From Microbacterium testaceum (GTDB lineage Bacteria; Actinomycetota; Actinomycetes; Actinomycetales; Microbacteriaceae): a stretch of 64,000 nucleotides of DNA. Below, in pieces: positions 54,201-62,159 of the stretch. Made by a program: the position numbers and the translations under genes. Within the stretch, counting starts at the first letter, position 1, and every line of letters starts with the position of its first letter. A model generated the notes under the pieces. It saw only the letters and a program-made list of their open reading frames with translations, ran no database searches and was not told the origin of the DNA. The DNA lies in contig NZ_JAJGNJ010000001.1 of the NCBI RefSeq assembly GCF_020781835.1, positions 186,001 to 250,000 on the forward strand, in the 5' to 3' direction.

Positions 54201-54852
54201 CGACGAGAGTGACGCAGGTGCCCGTTGACGCGGCATCCAGAAGGAGGGGCAGCAGCCGCTCGGCGGCGTGCTCGACATCGGCCTCGAACGCCCATCCCGA
54301 CAGCCCCGTGACCACCTCGCGCACCGCGACCGACACGCGCTCCACGTCGTCCCGGGCAGCGAGGGCCCGGATGCCGTCGAGCCGGTGCCGCGCGGCGGTC
54401 GACCCGAGTACGGGCGGCGCGACGAGCCGCACGTCCGGCATGGCCGCGTCGGCGCGGAGGGCTGCCAGGGCCGGACCGAGGTGGTCGCCGCGCGCATCGA
54501 GGAAGAGCGACGAGAGCACGTCGGCGAGGGCGCGGCGCGCGAGCGGCACGGCGGGCGTCGGCAGGACGGGGGCGATGGCTCCACCGAGCTGGACGGCACC
54601 GCGCAGCATCCACGACAGGCCGTCGGGCACCTCCCCCGCGAGCCGGTGCAGCGCCGCGGCGGGGGCCGTCGTCCCCACCGGCCGCAGCACGCCGTCGGCG
54701 GCGGCCGCGAGGAAGCCGGCGGAGCGCGGTGACGCGAGGGGCGACGACGACGTCGCCGCGGCCGCGGCGAACGCCGCGACGTGCGCGAGGGCGCGTTCGA
54801 CGGCGTCGCCGGAGAGCAGGGAACCGTGCGTCTGCGGGTCGTTCTCGCTCAT
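51223..54852 (-). CDS. PutA homologue (proline dehydrogenase/P5C dehydrogenase) with both active sites degraded
   Basis: 1209 residues from ATG 54852. The layout is that of bifunctional PutA: PRODH-like barrel about 60-450, linker, ALDH-like domain about 520-1010, and a C-terminal extension to 1209. The ALDH nucleophile Cys is absent: the usual GQ-x-C-[ST]-A reads AGQAATASSLV. The general-base Glu of E-x-[SG]-GKN is replaced (ALTAGRNAVIV), and the NAD-contacting Lys of FKP reads LTPSPRARR. In the PRODH part the usual RLVKGA and double-Arg regions read RLDDSVPLTD and ALAARVAQR. The frame is intact, so it is a retained protein, probably a pseudoenzyme with a structural or regulatory role. Confidence 0.85.
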   Translation of the reverse strand: MSENDPQTHGSLLSGDAVERALAHVAAFAAAAATSSSPLASPRSAGFLAAAADGVLRPVGTTAPAAALHRLAGEVPDGLSWMLRGAVQLGGAIAPVLPTPAVPLARRALADVLSSLFLDARGDHLGPALAALRADAAMPDVRLVAPPVLGSTAARHRLDGIRALAARDDVERVSVAVREVVTGLSGWAFEADVEHAAERLLPLLLDAASTGTCVTLVAEGRDDLDLTIAVLARVGEESRLRNAPVGIELPVAVPETLGALRELAAWARVRVADGAAPLAVRLDDSVPLTDDALRAARHGWPAPAVAATADLDALTVATVREALGRRAVEGLRVEFATGDPVRAAVVRTLAESADAPIDLATPLGVGGSGGEARVVTAPVVHPDDADAVVAALAARVAQRLAPTDVDTEARVTAALATPEATPAPPRAPQRRVAPRPPILREPAADDDAEPGLTQAVLGIARDAAPGDTSALGPDVQQMLFGGQAFVDTAVFSVRETTELAGAAPGFRNTAATDPSVPEDRAWAHDVLAAVSGSTAGDATAAAGRVDDEAGLDAVIARVREAADEWGGRAAIDRAAVIETASRALAERRAELVEVLASEGGALLTEADAEVDTAVDAAAYYAATAKELDRVAGAVFVPDRVTVVAPRWNSSVGLCAAETLAALAAGSGVVLTPSPRARRAGAVVAEALWAAGVPRDVLAYVDLNEDASGRALIVHPGVDRVLLSGARATAERFVAWRPDLPMQALTAGRNAVIVTPSADLDRAVADIVEGAFARAGQAATASSLVILVGAAGRSPRFLAQVKDAVESLRVGPADDPLSDIGPLVEEPTGDVRRALTVLADGERWLVEPRELDLGPETAGRFWTPGVRTGVHAGSHLTRTAVAAPVLGILHAPTLSRAIELQNLVGSGFVAGLHTRDAAELDLWLDTVEAAVLRVNRSTTGAVVQREPLGGWGAAGIGPGAMSGGPNRLVALGSWRPSSGGPASSTLHLRGLDTRISTLIEAAQPTLDYAAFEWLRRGALSDAVAWDREFGRVKDASRLGLERNLLRYRPVDVAVRATGDAPWQAVLRVLVAAVRSGSRFGLSTPVGLPADVRHLLGESGVPVSVETDAEWLQRMAGGMPDAERDAEGVPVDVAPAGPRASRVRLVGTSASVETLRAALAETIGGDPALTVYAGEVTTAGRIELLPFLREQAVSIEAFRFGRPDAWSAEVI

Positions 54853-55061
54853 GCTCCACAGCCTAGGCAGGGCGGTCGCCGTCCACCCGCGGCCCGCCGG
54901 TCGCCCCTCGAACTGGGCGCGGCGGGTGACCGGGACATCACCGCCGGAAGGAGGGACCGCCGGCAGAAAACTATACACATGCTTCGTTTTCTGGCCCGGT
55001 CGTGCTTTCATGTGCGTGGGTACCCAACCATTTATCCCCCCTGGATGGAAGGCCACTCCCC

Positions 55062-56180
55062 GTGAACCGCATATCGAAAGCGGCCGTCGGCATCGCTGCC
55101 CTCGGCCTGTTCCTGACGACCTCGGCCGCCGCCCCGGCGCTGGCCCAGTCGCCCGCACCCGATGCCGCCGTCGACGGCGTCGACGCCCGACTCCTCGAGG
55201 CGATGGCGCATGATCTCGGCACCGACGTGGACGGCGCGAAGGAGGTGCTGCGCTTCCAGGCCGACGCGATCGGCACCGCCGCCGACGCCGCCGCCGCGAC
55301 GGGCGACGCGTTCGCGGGCACCTGGCTCGACGAGGCCACGCGCACCGTCTACGCCGCCGTGACGGACGACGAAGCCCGCGCCGCCGTCACGCGAGCCGGT
55401 GCCGTGCCCGTTCCCGCCGCGCATTCGCTCGCCGACCTCGAGTCCCTGAGCGCACGGATCGCCTCCGCCGAGGTGCCCGACGTCGTCCCGTCGTGGTGGA
55501 TCGACGTCGCGTCCAACGACGTCGTCGTCGACGTCGTCACCGGCGGGGAGCAGGTCGCGGCCGACTTCGTCGCGTCGCTCGGGGCCCCCGCCGATGCAGT
55601 GCGTCTCGAGACCGATGTCGCCGCTCCCGAGACGTTCGACACGATCCGCGGCGGCGTGGCGTACTACATCAACGACGCCGGCCGCTGCTCGGTCGGCTTC
55701 GCCGTGCAGGGCGGCTTCGTGACCGCGGGGCATTGCGGTGTCGCCGGTGACCGCACCACCTACGGCACGTTCCAGGGCTCCTCGTTCCCGGGCAACGACT
55801 ACGCCTGGGTGGCCACTCCGAGCCACACCCCGGTCGGCCAGGTCGTCGACTACGCAGGCGGGACCGTCGCCGTGAAGGGATCCACTCCGGCCGCCGTCGG
55901 TGCGACCGTCTGCCGCTCGGGTTCGACCACCGGATGGCACTGCGGTCAGGTCCAGGCGTACAACTCCACCGTGCGCTACGCCGAAGGATCGGTGTCCGGC
56001 CTCATCCGCACCTCGGTCTGCGCCGAGCCCGGGGACTCCGGCGGCTCGCTCCTGGCGGGCAATCAGGCACAGGGCGTGACATCGGGCGGTTCGGGCGACT
56101 GCTCGACCGGTGGAACCACCTACTTCCAGCCGGTCAACGAGATCCTCCAGGCCTACGGGCTGCAACTGCTCACCAGCTGA
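55062..56180 (+). CDS. Secreted S1 serine protease (streptogrisin/alpha-lytic type) with propeptide
   Basis: 372 residues from GTG 55062, with GGATGGAAGG upstream. A signal peptide covers 1 to about 30, a prodomain about 35-195, and a mature chymotrypsin-like protease of about 175 residues. The triad is His in FVTAGHCGV, Asp in GNDYAWVAT and Ser in EPGDSGGSLLAG. Paired cysteines (GRCSVGF...AGHC, VCRSG...WHC, SVC...GDC) match streptogrisins. Extracellular protein degradation. Monocistronic, with a terminator 14 bp after the stop. Confidence 0.93.
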   Translation: MNRISKAAVGIAALGLFLTTSAAAPALAQSPAPDAAVDGVDARLLEAMAHDLGTDVDGAKEVLRFQADAIGTAADAAAATGDAFAGTWLDEATRTVYAAVTDDEARAAVTRAGAVPVPAAHSLADLESLSARIASAEVPDVVPSWWIDVASNDVVVDVVTGGEQVAADFVASLGAPADAVRLETDVAAPETFDTIRGGVAYYINDAGRCSVGFAVQGGFVTAGHCGVAGDRTTYGTFQGSSFPGNDYAWVATPSHTPVGQVVDYAGGTVAVKGSTPAAVGATVCRSGSTTGWHCGQVQAYNSTVRYAEGSVSGLIRTSVCAEPGDSGGSLLAGNQAQGVTSGGSGDCSTGGTTYFQPVNEILQAYGLQLLTS

Positions 56181-56193
56181 TCCAGGATGCCGA

Positions 56194-56228
56194 GAAGCCC
56201 CGGTCGCGCATCGCGCGGCCGGGGCTTC
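56194..56228 (+). terminator. Terminator after the S1 protease gene
   Basis: GAAGCCCCGG (56194-56203) and CCGGGGCTTC (56219-56228) form a perfect 10-bp stem; the 15-nt loop can itself extend the pairing. It is followed by CGCCTCTCC. Confidence 0.75.
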
Positions 56229-56409
56229 CGCCTCTCCCCGACCGGCCGGCCGGGGCGCCGCACCGCTCGGGCGAGGCCCCGCGGGGCGAAGACGGGCGCG
56301 GGAGGGGCGGCGCGGGACGACGTCGGCATGTTTCACCGATCTCGCGTCCGAGCGCACCGGGGTGGCCCGCGTTCGCTACTGTCGATTCGCCCCGACCCTG
56401 GAGACCCTC

Positions 56410-57390
56410 ATGGCTCAGACCTTCACCGACATGCCGCTCGAGCTGCTGCGCGAGTATCGTCCGGCGCTGCCCGAGCCCGAGGGCCTGGATGCCTTCTGGG
56501 CCGACACGGTGGAAGAGGCCCGCGCCGCCGCCCGCCCCGCGACGCTCACGCCGGTGGACGGCCCGGTCCGCGCGTTGGCGGTGCACGATCTGACATTCAC
56601 CGGCTTCGCCGGCGACGAGATCCGCGGATGGGTCGTGCGCCCGCACGGCGACGACCCTCTGCCGGCGGTCGTCGAGTTCATCGGGTACGGCGGCGGTCGG
56701 GGCCTGCCCGGCGACAAGATCGCCTGGGCGGCCGCCGGATACGTCCACGTCATCATGGACACCCGCGGCCAGGGCTCGGGCTGGAGCATCGGAGACACCC
56801 CCGACCCCCACGGATCCACCGCCGCCTACCCGGGCGTCATGACCCGCGGCATCCACGACCCGCGCGAGTACTACTACCGCCGCCTCTACACGGACGCGGC
56901 ACGCCTGATCGACGTCGTGCGCGAGCTCCCCGGAGTGGATGCCACCCGCATCGCGGTCACCGGGGGCAGCCAGGGCGGCGCCCTGTCGATCGCGGCCGCC
57001 GCGCTGGGCGGAGACGCCGTCGCCGCGGTGATGCCCGACGTGCCGTTCCTGTGCGACATCCCGAATGCGATCGTCCGCACCCCCTCGGCGCCGTTCACCG
57101 AGGTCACGCGCTGGCTGTCGATCCACCGCGACGACACCGCGGCGGCGCTGCACACCCTGTCGCACGTGGACGGGGCGATCCTCGCCCGGCGCATCCACGC
57201 CCCGGCGTTCTTCTCGGTCGCGCTGATGGATGACATCGTGCTCCCGTCGGGGGTGTTCGCGGCCTTCCACGCCCTGGCATCCGAGGACGCGGCGATCGAG
57301 GTGTACCCGTACAACGGTCACGAGGGCGGCGGCACGCGTCACTGGGCCCGTCAGGTCGCCTGGCTGGATGCCCGTTTCGGCGTGAGCTGA
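56410..57390 (+). CDS. Acetylxylan esterase / cephalosporin-C deacetylase family (CE7)
   Basis: 326 residues from ATG 56410, with GGAG 7 nt upstream. The AXE1 fold: LPEPEGLDAFWADT at the N-terminus, oxyanion Tyr in EFIGYGGGRGLP, MDTRGQGSGWS, nucleophile elbow TGGSQGGALS (Ser near 188), Asp in ALMDDIVLPS, and His in YNGHEGGGTRHW. No signal peptide, so it removes acetyl groups from imported oligosaccharides. No xylan genes adjacent; functionally it fits with the cytoplasmic arabinofuranosidase 6 kb away. Confidence 0.92.
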   Translation: MAQTFTDMPLELLREYRPALPEPEGLDAFWADTVEEARAAARPATLTPVDGPVRALAVHDLTFTGFAGDEIRGWVVRPHGDDPLPAVVEFIGYGGGRGLPGDKIAWAAAGYVHVIMDTRGQGSGWSIGDTPDPHGSTAAYPGVMTRGIHDPREYYYRRLYTDAARLIDVVRELPGVDATRIAVTGGSQGGALSIAAAALGGDAVAAVMPDVPFLCDIPNAIVRTPSAPFTEVTRWLSIHRDDTAAALHTLSHVDGAILARRIHAPAFFSVALMDDIVLPSGVFAAFHALASEDAAIEVYPYNGHEGGGTRHWARQVAWLDARFGVS

Positions 57391-57447
57391 GGCGGGCGCG
57401 GCGCCTGTCGTCCGGCAGCGACGACGCCGACAGCCGCACCCCGCCGG

Positions 57448-58008
57448 TCAGCGCCAGTCGCTGGGCGCGGGGCGCCGCGTCGACGGCAGCGCCGAGGCCG
57501 CCGCCCACTCGTGCACCCACGGCTCGACGTCGGGCACGCCCTCGGGCCGACCCACCGCCGCGAACAGCTCGTCGTGGGGCACCGTCCCGCCGGAGCGACG
57601 CAGGATGCGGGCCCGGATGACGGCGCGCGCGAAGATCTCGCCGTTCACGACGGCGCGGTGCTCGAGGTAGACGGCGCGATCGTCGTGCCCGAGCAGGCGG
57701 GTCTCGAGATCGAACCGCTGCCACAGCTCCAGCGAACGGCGGAACGTGATCGTCTCGGCGGCGACGACGGCGTACCACCCGTGCGATGCCATCGCCCCGG
57801 CGATCCCGGTGCGCGTGAGAAGGTCCCACCGCCCCAGATCGAACAGCGACAGATATCGACCGTTGTTGAGGTGGCGGAGCAGGTCGATGTCGGTGGGCAG
57901 GACGCGCAGTCGCATCCGCCCGATGCTGTTCGGGTCGACGGGGCCTTCGCGGCGCAGCCGGCGCCGCGCGCGGAGGAGGACCAGGAGGGTGCGCCACAGG
58001 ACGTTCAC
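57448..58008 (-). CDS. 4HBT-type acyl-CoA thioesterase
   Basis: 186 residues from GTG 58008. Hotdog fold: LPTDIDLLRHLNNGRYLSLFD has the family's Asp/His-containing motif (D-x-x-x-H-x-N), followed by the helix FDLGRWDLL and AAETITFRRSLELWQRFDLE. A short hydrophobic N-terminal stretch (VNVLWRTLLVLLRAR) may associate with the membrane. Hydrolyses an acyl-CoA; substrate unknown. It lies 23 bp after the DUF817 gene on the same strand and is probably cotranscribed. Confidence 0.83.
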   Translation of the reverse strand: MNVLWRTLLVLLRARRRLRREGPVDPNSIGRMRLRVLPTDIDLLRHLNNGRYLSLFDLGRWDLLTRTGIAGAMASHGWYAVVAAETITFRRSLELWQRFDLETRLLGHDDRAVYLEHRAVVNGEIFARAVIRARILRRSGGTVPHDELFAAVGRPEGVPDVEPWVHEWAAASALPSTRRPAPSDWR

Positions 58009-58031
58009 GACGGGCGAGCGTAGTGATCTCC

Positions 58032-58931
58032 CTACGAACCGGCGACTCCTTTGTGGACAGCGGACAATGTCGACGCGTCCGGCTCGCGCGGCGGGTACAC
58101 CCAGGTCACCAGCACGACCGAGACGATCATCAGCAGGAACCACGACGACAGCTTCGACACGTCCACCGGATGCCATCCGGCCACCTGCGTCGGATACAGC
58201 CACGCGCCGGCGTACGTCGCGATGTTCTCGGCGAGCCAGATGAACACCGCGACCCCCGCGAACGCGAGGAGCAGCGGCATCCGGAACGTTCCGCGGAAGA
58301 ATCGGAAGTGCATCCTCGTGCGCCACCACAGCACCACGACAGCCGCCAGGAGCACCCAGCGGAGGTCGACGATCCAGTGGTGGGTGAAGAAGTTCGCGTA
58401 GATCGCCGCGGCCACGACGGCCGTGATCCAGCGCTGCGGGTAGCGCGAGAACCGCAGGTCGAAGAGGCGGTACACGCGCACCATGTAGCTTCCGACCGCG
58501 GCATACATGAACCCGCTGTACAGGGGCACGCCGCCGAGCCGCAGCACGCCCTCCGGCGCGTACATCCACGACCCGACGTCGGTCTTGAACAGCTCCATCA
58601 CCGTGCCGACCACGTGGAACAGCACGACGACCCGCAGCTCGCGGAGGGTCTCGAGCCGCCCGGCGACCATCGCGACCTGGATCACGACCGCCGCGATCGT
58701 CAGGGCGTCGTTGCGCGCCAGCGGTGCGTCCACCGGGTACCAGAGCTTGGCCGCGAGGACCACCGCGAGGAACGTCGCACCGAACACGCACGCCCACGCC
58801 TGCTTGAGCACGAAGACGGCCAGCTCGACGAGGCGAGCCCGCGTCCCGGTGGCCGGCGCGGACCGCAGCAGCCTGTTCGCGAGGGCATCGATCCGCGCCT
58901 CCACCGACGTGAGGGCGGGACGCGCGGACAT
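58032..58931 (-). CDS. DUF817 integral membrane protein
   Basis: 299 residues with about eight transmembrane helices. The sequence MELFKTDVGSWMYAP and the His/Trp-rich FFTHHWIVDLRW are characteristic of DUF817. No function is established for the family. ATG 58931. It precedes the thioesterase gene in the same direction and is divergent from the GNAT gene, 107 bp apart. Confidence 0.87.
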   Translation of the reverse strand: MSARPALTSVEARIDALANRLLRSAPATGTRARLVELAVFVLKQAWACVFGATFLAVVLAAKLWYPVDAPLARNDALTIAAVVIQVAMVAGRLETLRELRVVVLFHVVGTVMELFKTDVGSWMYAPEGVLRLGGVPLYSGFMYAAVGSYMVRVYRLFDLRFSRYPQRWITAVVAAAIYANFFTHHWIVDLRWVLLAAVVVLWWRTRMHFRFFRGTFRMPLLLAFAGVAVFIWLAENIATYAGAWLYPTQVAGWHPVDVSKLSSWFLLMIVSVVLVTWVYPPREPDASTLSAVHKGVAGS

Positions 58932-59038
58932 GCCCGGATCGTGGCACGCGAGTCTGGCAGGATGCCGGGGCCATAGCGCATCGCACGGCCCCCTGCATCC
59001 GATTTCACCGTCGCACGACGGCCGCGTAGAGTCGCGCC

Positions 59039-59545
59039 ATGAATGCGGAGACCCGAGCCGACACCGTCGTCCGTCCGGTGCGCGATGTGGATGCCGAGGC
59101 CCTCGGTCGTGTGCACGCGACGTGCTGGCACGAGACCTACGACCACCTCATCAGCAGGGCCGCGCTCGAAGCGGTGTCCCCCAAGCGCATGGCCGAGCTC
59201 TGGACCCACTGGGCCTCCCAGGGCGAGGACTACCGCATGCGGGCCGCGCTCGTCGACGGCGAGATCGTCGGCTTCGTCGGATCCGGCCCGGCCCGCGATG
59301 ACGACGCCCCGCGCCCGCGCGAGCTGTACTTCATCTACCTGCTCGATCAGTTCCACGGAACCGGCATCGGTCAGCAGCTCTTCGACGCCGCCGTCGAAGA
59401 GGGCGAAGGCCTGTACCTGTGGGTCGCGGACGACAACCCCCGCGCGCACCGCTTCTACACGCGCAACGGGTTCACGCTCGACGGGGCGACCCAGGTGCAG
59501 CCGTTCCTCGGTGAGGAGCTCACCGAGGTCCGCTTCGTCCGCTGA
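59039..59545 (+). CDS. GNAT N-acetyltransferase
   Basis: 168 residues from ATG 59039. GNAT fold with the acetyl-CoA site [17 protein letters not shown] (R/Q-x-x-G-x-G/A pattern) and the C-terminal motif [17 protein letters not shown]. The N-terminal [23 protein letters not shown] (split here) is common in RimI-like proteins. Substrate unknown. Immediately followed by cofE (1 bp gap), so they are cotranscribed. Confidence 0.88.
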   Translation: MNAETRADTVVRPVRDVDAEALGRVHATCWHETYDHLISRAALEAVSPKRMAELWTHWASQGEDYRMRAALVDGEIVGFVGSGPARDDDAPRPRELYFIYLLDQFHGTGIGQQLFDAAVEEGEGLYLWVADDNPRAHRFYTRNGFTLDGATQVQPFLGEELTEVRFVR

Positions 59546-59546
59546 C

Positions 59547-60341
59547 GTGCTGCAGATCTGGGCCCTTCCCGGCATCGGGGAGATCGCGCCGGGCACCGAC
59601 CTCGTCGCGGTGATCAGGGCCGCGGTCGACGCCGATCCGCGCGAGGGATCCGGCCTGCGGGATGGCGACATCGTCGTGGTGACCAGCAAGATCGTCTCGA
59701 AGGCCGAGGGCCGGATCCTGCACGCCGACGACCGCGAGGACGCGATCACACGCGAGACCGTGCGTCTGGTGGCATCCCGGACCTCGCCCGCGGGCCACGT
59801 GACCCGCATCGTCGAGAACCGGCTCGGCATCGTCTCGGCTGCGGCGGGAGTCGACGCGAGCAACACCCCCGAGGGCACCGTGCTCCTCCTGCCCGAGGAT
59901 CCCGACGCCTCGGCGCGCGCGCTCGCGGCGGGCCTGCGGGATGCCACCGGTGCCCGCGTGGGCGTGCTGATCACCGACACGCTCGGCCGCGCGTGGCGAG
60001 AGGGGCAGACCGACCACGCGATCGGAGCCGCGGGCGTGCGCGTGTTCGAGGACCTGCGCGGAACGACGGATGCCGAGGGCCGCCCGCTCGTCGTCACGCT
60101 GCCGTGCGTGGCCGACGAGATCGCCGCGGCCACGGACCTCGTCAAGGGCAAGGCCGCGCGCCTGCCCGTCGCCGTGGTGCGCGGGCGCGCCGATCTCGTC
60201 GGCGACCTCGATCTGCCCGGCGCGCGCTCGATCGTGCGACCCGCGGAGCGCGACATGTTCGCCCTCGGCTCCGACGAGGCCTACGCCGCCGGGTTCGCGG
60301 CGGGCCGCACCGCCGCCGACGACACCGCCGCCGACGGGTAG
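59547..60341 (+). CDS. cofE: Coenzyme F420-0:L-glutamate ligase
   Basis: 264 residues from GTG 59547. It adds glutamate residues to F420-0 using GTP. Motifs: [45 protein letters not shown] (metal and GTP site), and [14 protein letters not shown] at the end. It corresponds to the CofE domain only and lacks the nitroreductase-like domain of mycobacterial FbiB. No other F420 gene is in the window. It follows the GNAT by 1 bp. The 78-bp repeat array begins 4 bp after its stop. Confidence 0.92.
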   Translation: MLQIWALPGIGEIAPGTDLVAVIRAAVDADPREGSGLRDGDIVVVTSKIVSKAEGRILHADDREDAITRETVRLVASRTSPAGHVTRIVENRLGIVSAAAGVDASNTPEGTVLLLPEDPDASARALAAGLRDATGARVGVLITDTLGRAWREGQTDHAIGAAGVRVFEDLRGTTDAEGRPLVVTLPCVADEIAAATDLVKGKAARLPVAVVRGRADLVGDLDLPGARSIVRPAERDMFALGSDEAYAAGFAAGRTAADDTAADG

Positions 60342-60345
60342 ACCC

Positions 60346-60833
60346 CTCGTCCCACTTATGGCGGGTGCGTGTCCCACATTGTGCTGCCTGAGGGGGCTGC
60401 ACACAGCAACAAGTGGGACAAGGTCCGCGCGCGACACACACTCGCACGTGACCGCCGCGCGAGGTCGCCCGGGCGGGGACACCCTCGTCCCACTTATGGC
60501 GGGTGCGTGTCCCACATTCTGCTGCCTGAGGAGGCTGCACACAGCAACAAGTGGGACAAGGTTCGCGCGCGCTACACATTCGCACGTGACCGCCGCGCGA
60601 GGTCACCCCGGCGGGGACACCCTCGTCCCACTTATGGCGGGTGCGTGTCCCACATTGTGCTGCCTGAGGAGGCTGCACACAGCAAAAAGTGGGACAAGGT
60701 CCGCGCTCTACACATTCGCATGTGACCGCGCGAGGTCACCCCGGCGGGGAGACCCCTCGTCCCACTTATGGCGGGTGCGTGTCCCACATTGTGCTGCCTG
60801 AGGAGGCTGCACACAGCAACAAGTGGGACAAGG
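60346..60833. repeat. Array of four 78-bp hairpin repeats separated by related 56-60-bp linkers
   Basis: This 488-bp block fills the gap between cofE and bioN (60342-60885). Units lie at 60346-60423, 60484-60561, 60622-60699 and 60756-60833, differing from the consensus at no more than one base each. Each unit opens with CGTCCCACTT and closes with AAGTGGGACAAGG, so its ends pair over 9 bp (GTCCCACTT/AAGTGGGAC). A second GTCCCAC inside can compete for the same 3' arm. An inner hairpin is formed by GTGCTGCCT and AGGCTGCAC with one mismatch. The linkers also contain inverted repeats (GTGACC/GGTCAC). Open frames through it are repetitive and look non-coding. Confidence 0.93.
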
Positions 60834-60842
60834 CTCGTCAGC

Positions 60843-60871
60843 GCGGGGCGGTGCGGACGTCAGCGCCCCGC
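60843..60871. terminator. Hairpin downstream of bioN
   Basis: GCGGGGCG (60843-60850) pairs with CGCCCCGC (60864-60871), loop 13 nt. It lies 15 bp beyond the bioN stop, with no T-run on either strand. Confidence 0.45.
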
Positions 60872-60885
60872 ATCCGCAGGGGAGG

Positions 60886-61482
60886 TCAGCGGATGCCGCG
60901 GGCGGCCAGCGCCTCGCCGAGCTGATCGGCGTGGCGCAGCGACAGCACGACGAACGGCACGATCCCGGCGCGCAGCGACGGGCGCGCGCCCCGTGCCCGC
61001 TGGGCCTCGCGTACCTCGGCGGCCAGCCGCGCGAGGACCGGGATCGTGGTGATCGTCACGGCGAGCAGGAGCGCGGCGCGCTCGGCATCCATCCCGATTC
61101 TTCGCAGCGGGCCGAAGCCACGCTCGAGGGCGTCGAGCATGTCGTCCACCCGCGTGGTGAGCGGCAGGAGCGCAGCGACGAGCAGGGCGGCCGCGACGCG
61201 CGCCGTGTTGGCCAGCGCGGGCTCGGGGCCGAGGAAGATGAGCTGACCGATCGCGGTGATCGCGATGATCCAGCGCAGGCCCCAGAGGTGACGCCCCAAC
61301 TCCCGCAGGCCCACGCCCGCGACGACGTAGGCGGCGACGACCGCCGCCGCGCACACCGCCGCGACCCACGCCGCCGTCGGCAGCGCGGCGAGACCGATCG
61401 CGGCGACGGCGACCAGGAGCATCTTCGGTCCCGCGGGCATACGATGCAGAATCCCGGCACCCGGGCGGTACAGGCTCAGCAC
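60886..61482 (-). CDS. bioN: Biotin ECF transporter transmembrane (T) component BioN
   Basis: 198 residues with about five transmembrane helices. The cytoplasmic coupling-helix signatures are present: the Ala-Arg-Gly type motifs appear as AQRARGARP and EALAARGIR at the C-terminus. It couples the ATPase dimer to the substrate-binding BioY. The start at 61482 overlaps bioM by 7 bp. Last gene of bioY-bioM-bioN. Confidence 0.9.
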   Translation of the reverse strand: MLSLYRPGAGILHRMPAGPKMLLVAVAAIGLAALPTAAWVAAVCAAAVVAAYVVAGVGLRELGRHLWGLRWIIAITAIGQLIFLGPEPALANTARVAAALLVAALLPLTTRVDDMLDALERGFGPLRRIGMDAERAALLLAVTITTIPVLARLAAEVREAQRARGARPSLRAGIVPFVVLSLRHADQLGEALAARGIR

Positions 61483-62159
61483 ACCAGTGCCCGCTCGTAC
61501 GCGTCGACGACCTCGGATGCCGCGCCCGCGGCGCTCACACCCCCGTCGGCGAACAGCACGGCGGCCTCGCAGCGCCGCGCGAGGGCGAGGTCATGGGTGA
61601 CGACCACGAGCGCGTGCCCGGAGTCGGCGAGCAGATGCCCGGCGACGCGGCGGGCGTTGCGCGCATCGAGGTAAGCCGTGGGCTCATCGGCGACGACGAG
61701 GTCGGGCTCGCGCACGAAAGCGCCGCACAGCGCCAGCAGCTGCTTCTGACCTCCCGACAGATCGTGCGCGGACCGCTCGGCGAAGTCCGCGAGGCCGAAA
61801 CGTTCCAGGGCCCGGGCCACCCGCTCGTCCCGCTGCGTCTTCGGCAGCCGCTCGGCCCTCAGCGAGAAACCGACGTCGTCGGCGACGACGGGCATGACGA
61901 TCTGGGCGTCGGGATTGCTCAGCACGAGAGCCACGCGGCGGCGATGCTCGGCGGCATCCTCGTCGGGGTCGAGACCCCTTACCCGCACGTCGCCGCTGTC
62001 ACGGCGGACGAGACCGGCGATCACGCGAGCGAACGTCGACTTGCCCGAACCGTTGTCACCGATCACCGCGATCGTGCGCGCGTCGAGGTCGAGGCTCACA
62101 CCGCGGAGCACCTCCCGGCCGTCGAGCCGGACCCCCAGGTCGCGGCAGTGCAGGATCAC
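61476..62159 (-). CDS. bioM: Biotin ECF transporter ATPase BioM
   Basis: 227 residues from GTG 62159 (GTGA overlap with bioY). Walker A IGDNGSGKST, Q-loop region LVLSNPDAQIVM typical of ECF ATPases, signature DLSGGQKQLLAL, Walker B LVVADEPTAYLD, and H-loop VVVTHDL. It energises biotin uptake with BioN and BioY. Confidence 0.93.
   Translation of the reverse strand: MILHCRDLGVRLDGREVLRGVSLDLDARTIAVIGDNGSGKSTFARVIAGLVRRDSGDVRVRGLDPDEDAAEHRRRVALVLSNPDAQIVMPVVADDVGFSLRAERLPKTQRDERVARALERFGLADFAERSAHDLSGGQKQLLALCGAFVREPDLVVADEPTAYLDARNARRVAGHLLADSGHALVVVTHDLALARRCEAAVLFADGGVSAAGAASEVVDAYERALVC

Noticed and set aside
51079..54228. Very long plus-strand open frame (over 1000 codons) opposite the putA-like gene
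   Set aside because: Arg/Gly/His-rich composition typical of antisense frames in GC-rich coding DNA, no family motifs, and the minus frame has clear PutA homology.
60369..60801. Several open frames through the repeat array on both strands
   Set aside because: They arise because the 138-bp period is a multiple of three; the frame shifts at the 134-bp period, and there is no domain or Shine-Dalgarno support.
60346..60833. CRISPR-like repeat/spacer spacing
   Set aside because: Repeats are 78 bp and the intervening segments are homologous to each other, so they are not unique spacers; no cas genes nearby.
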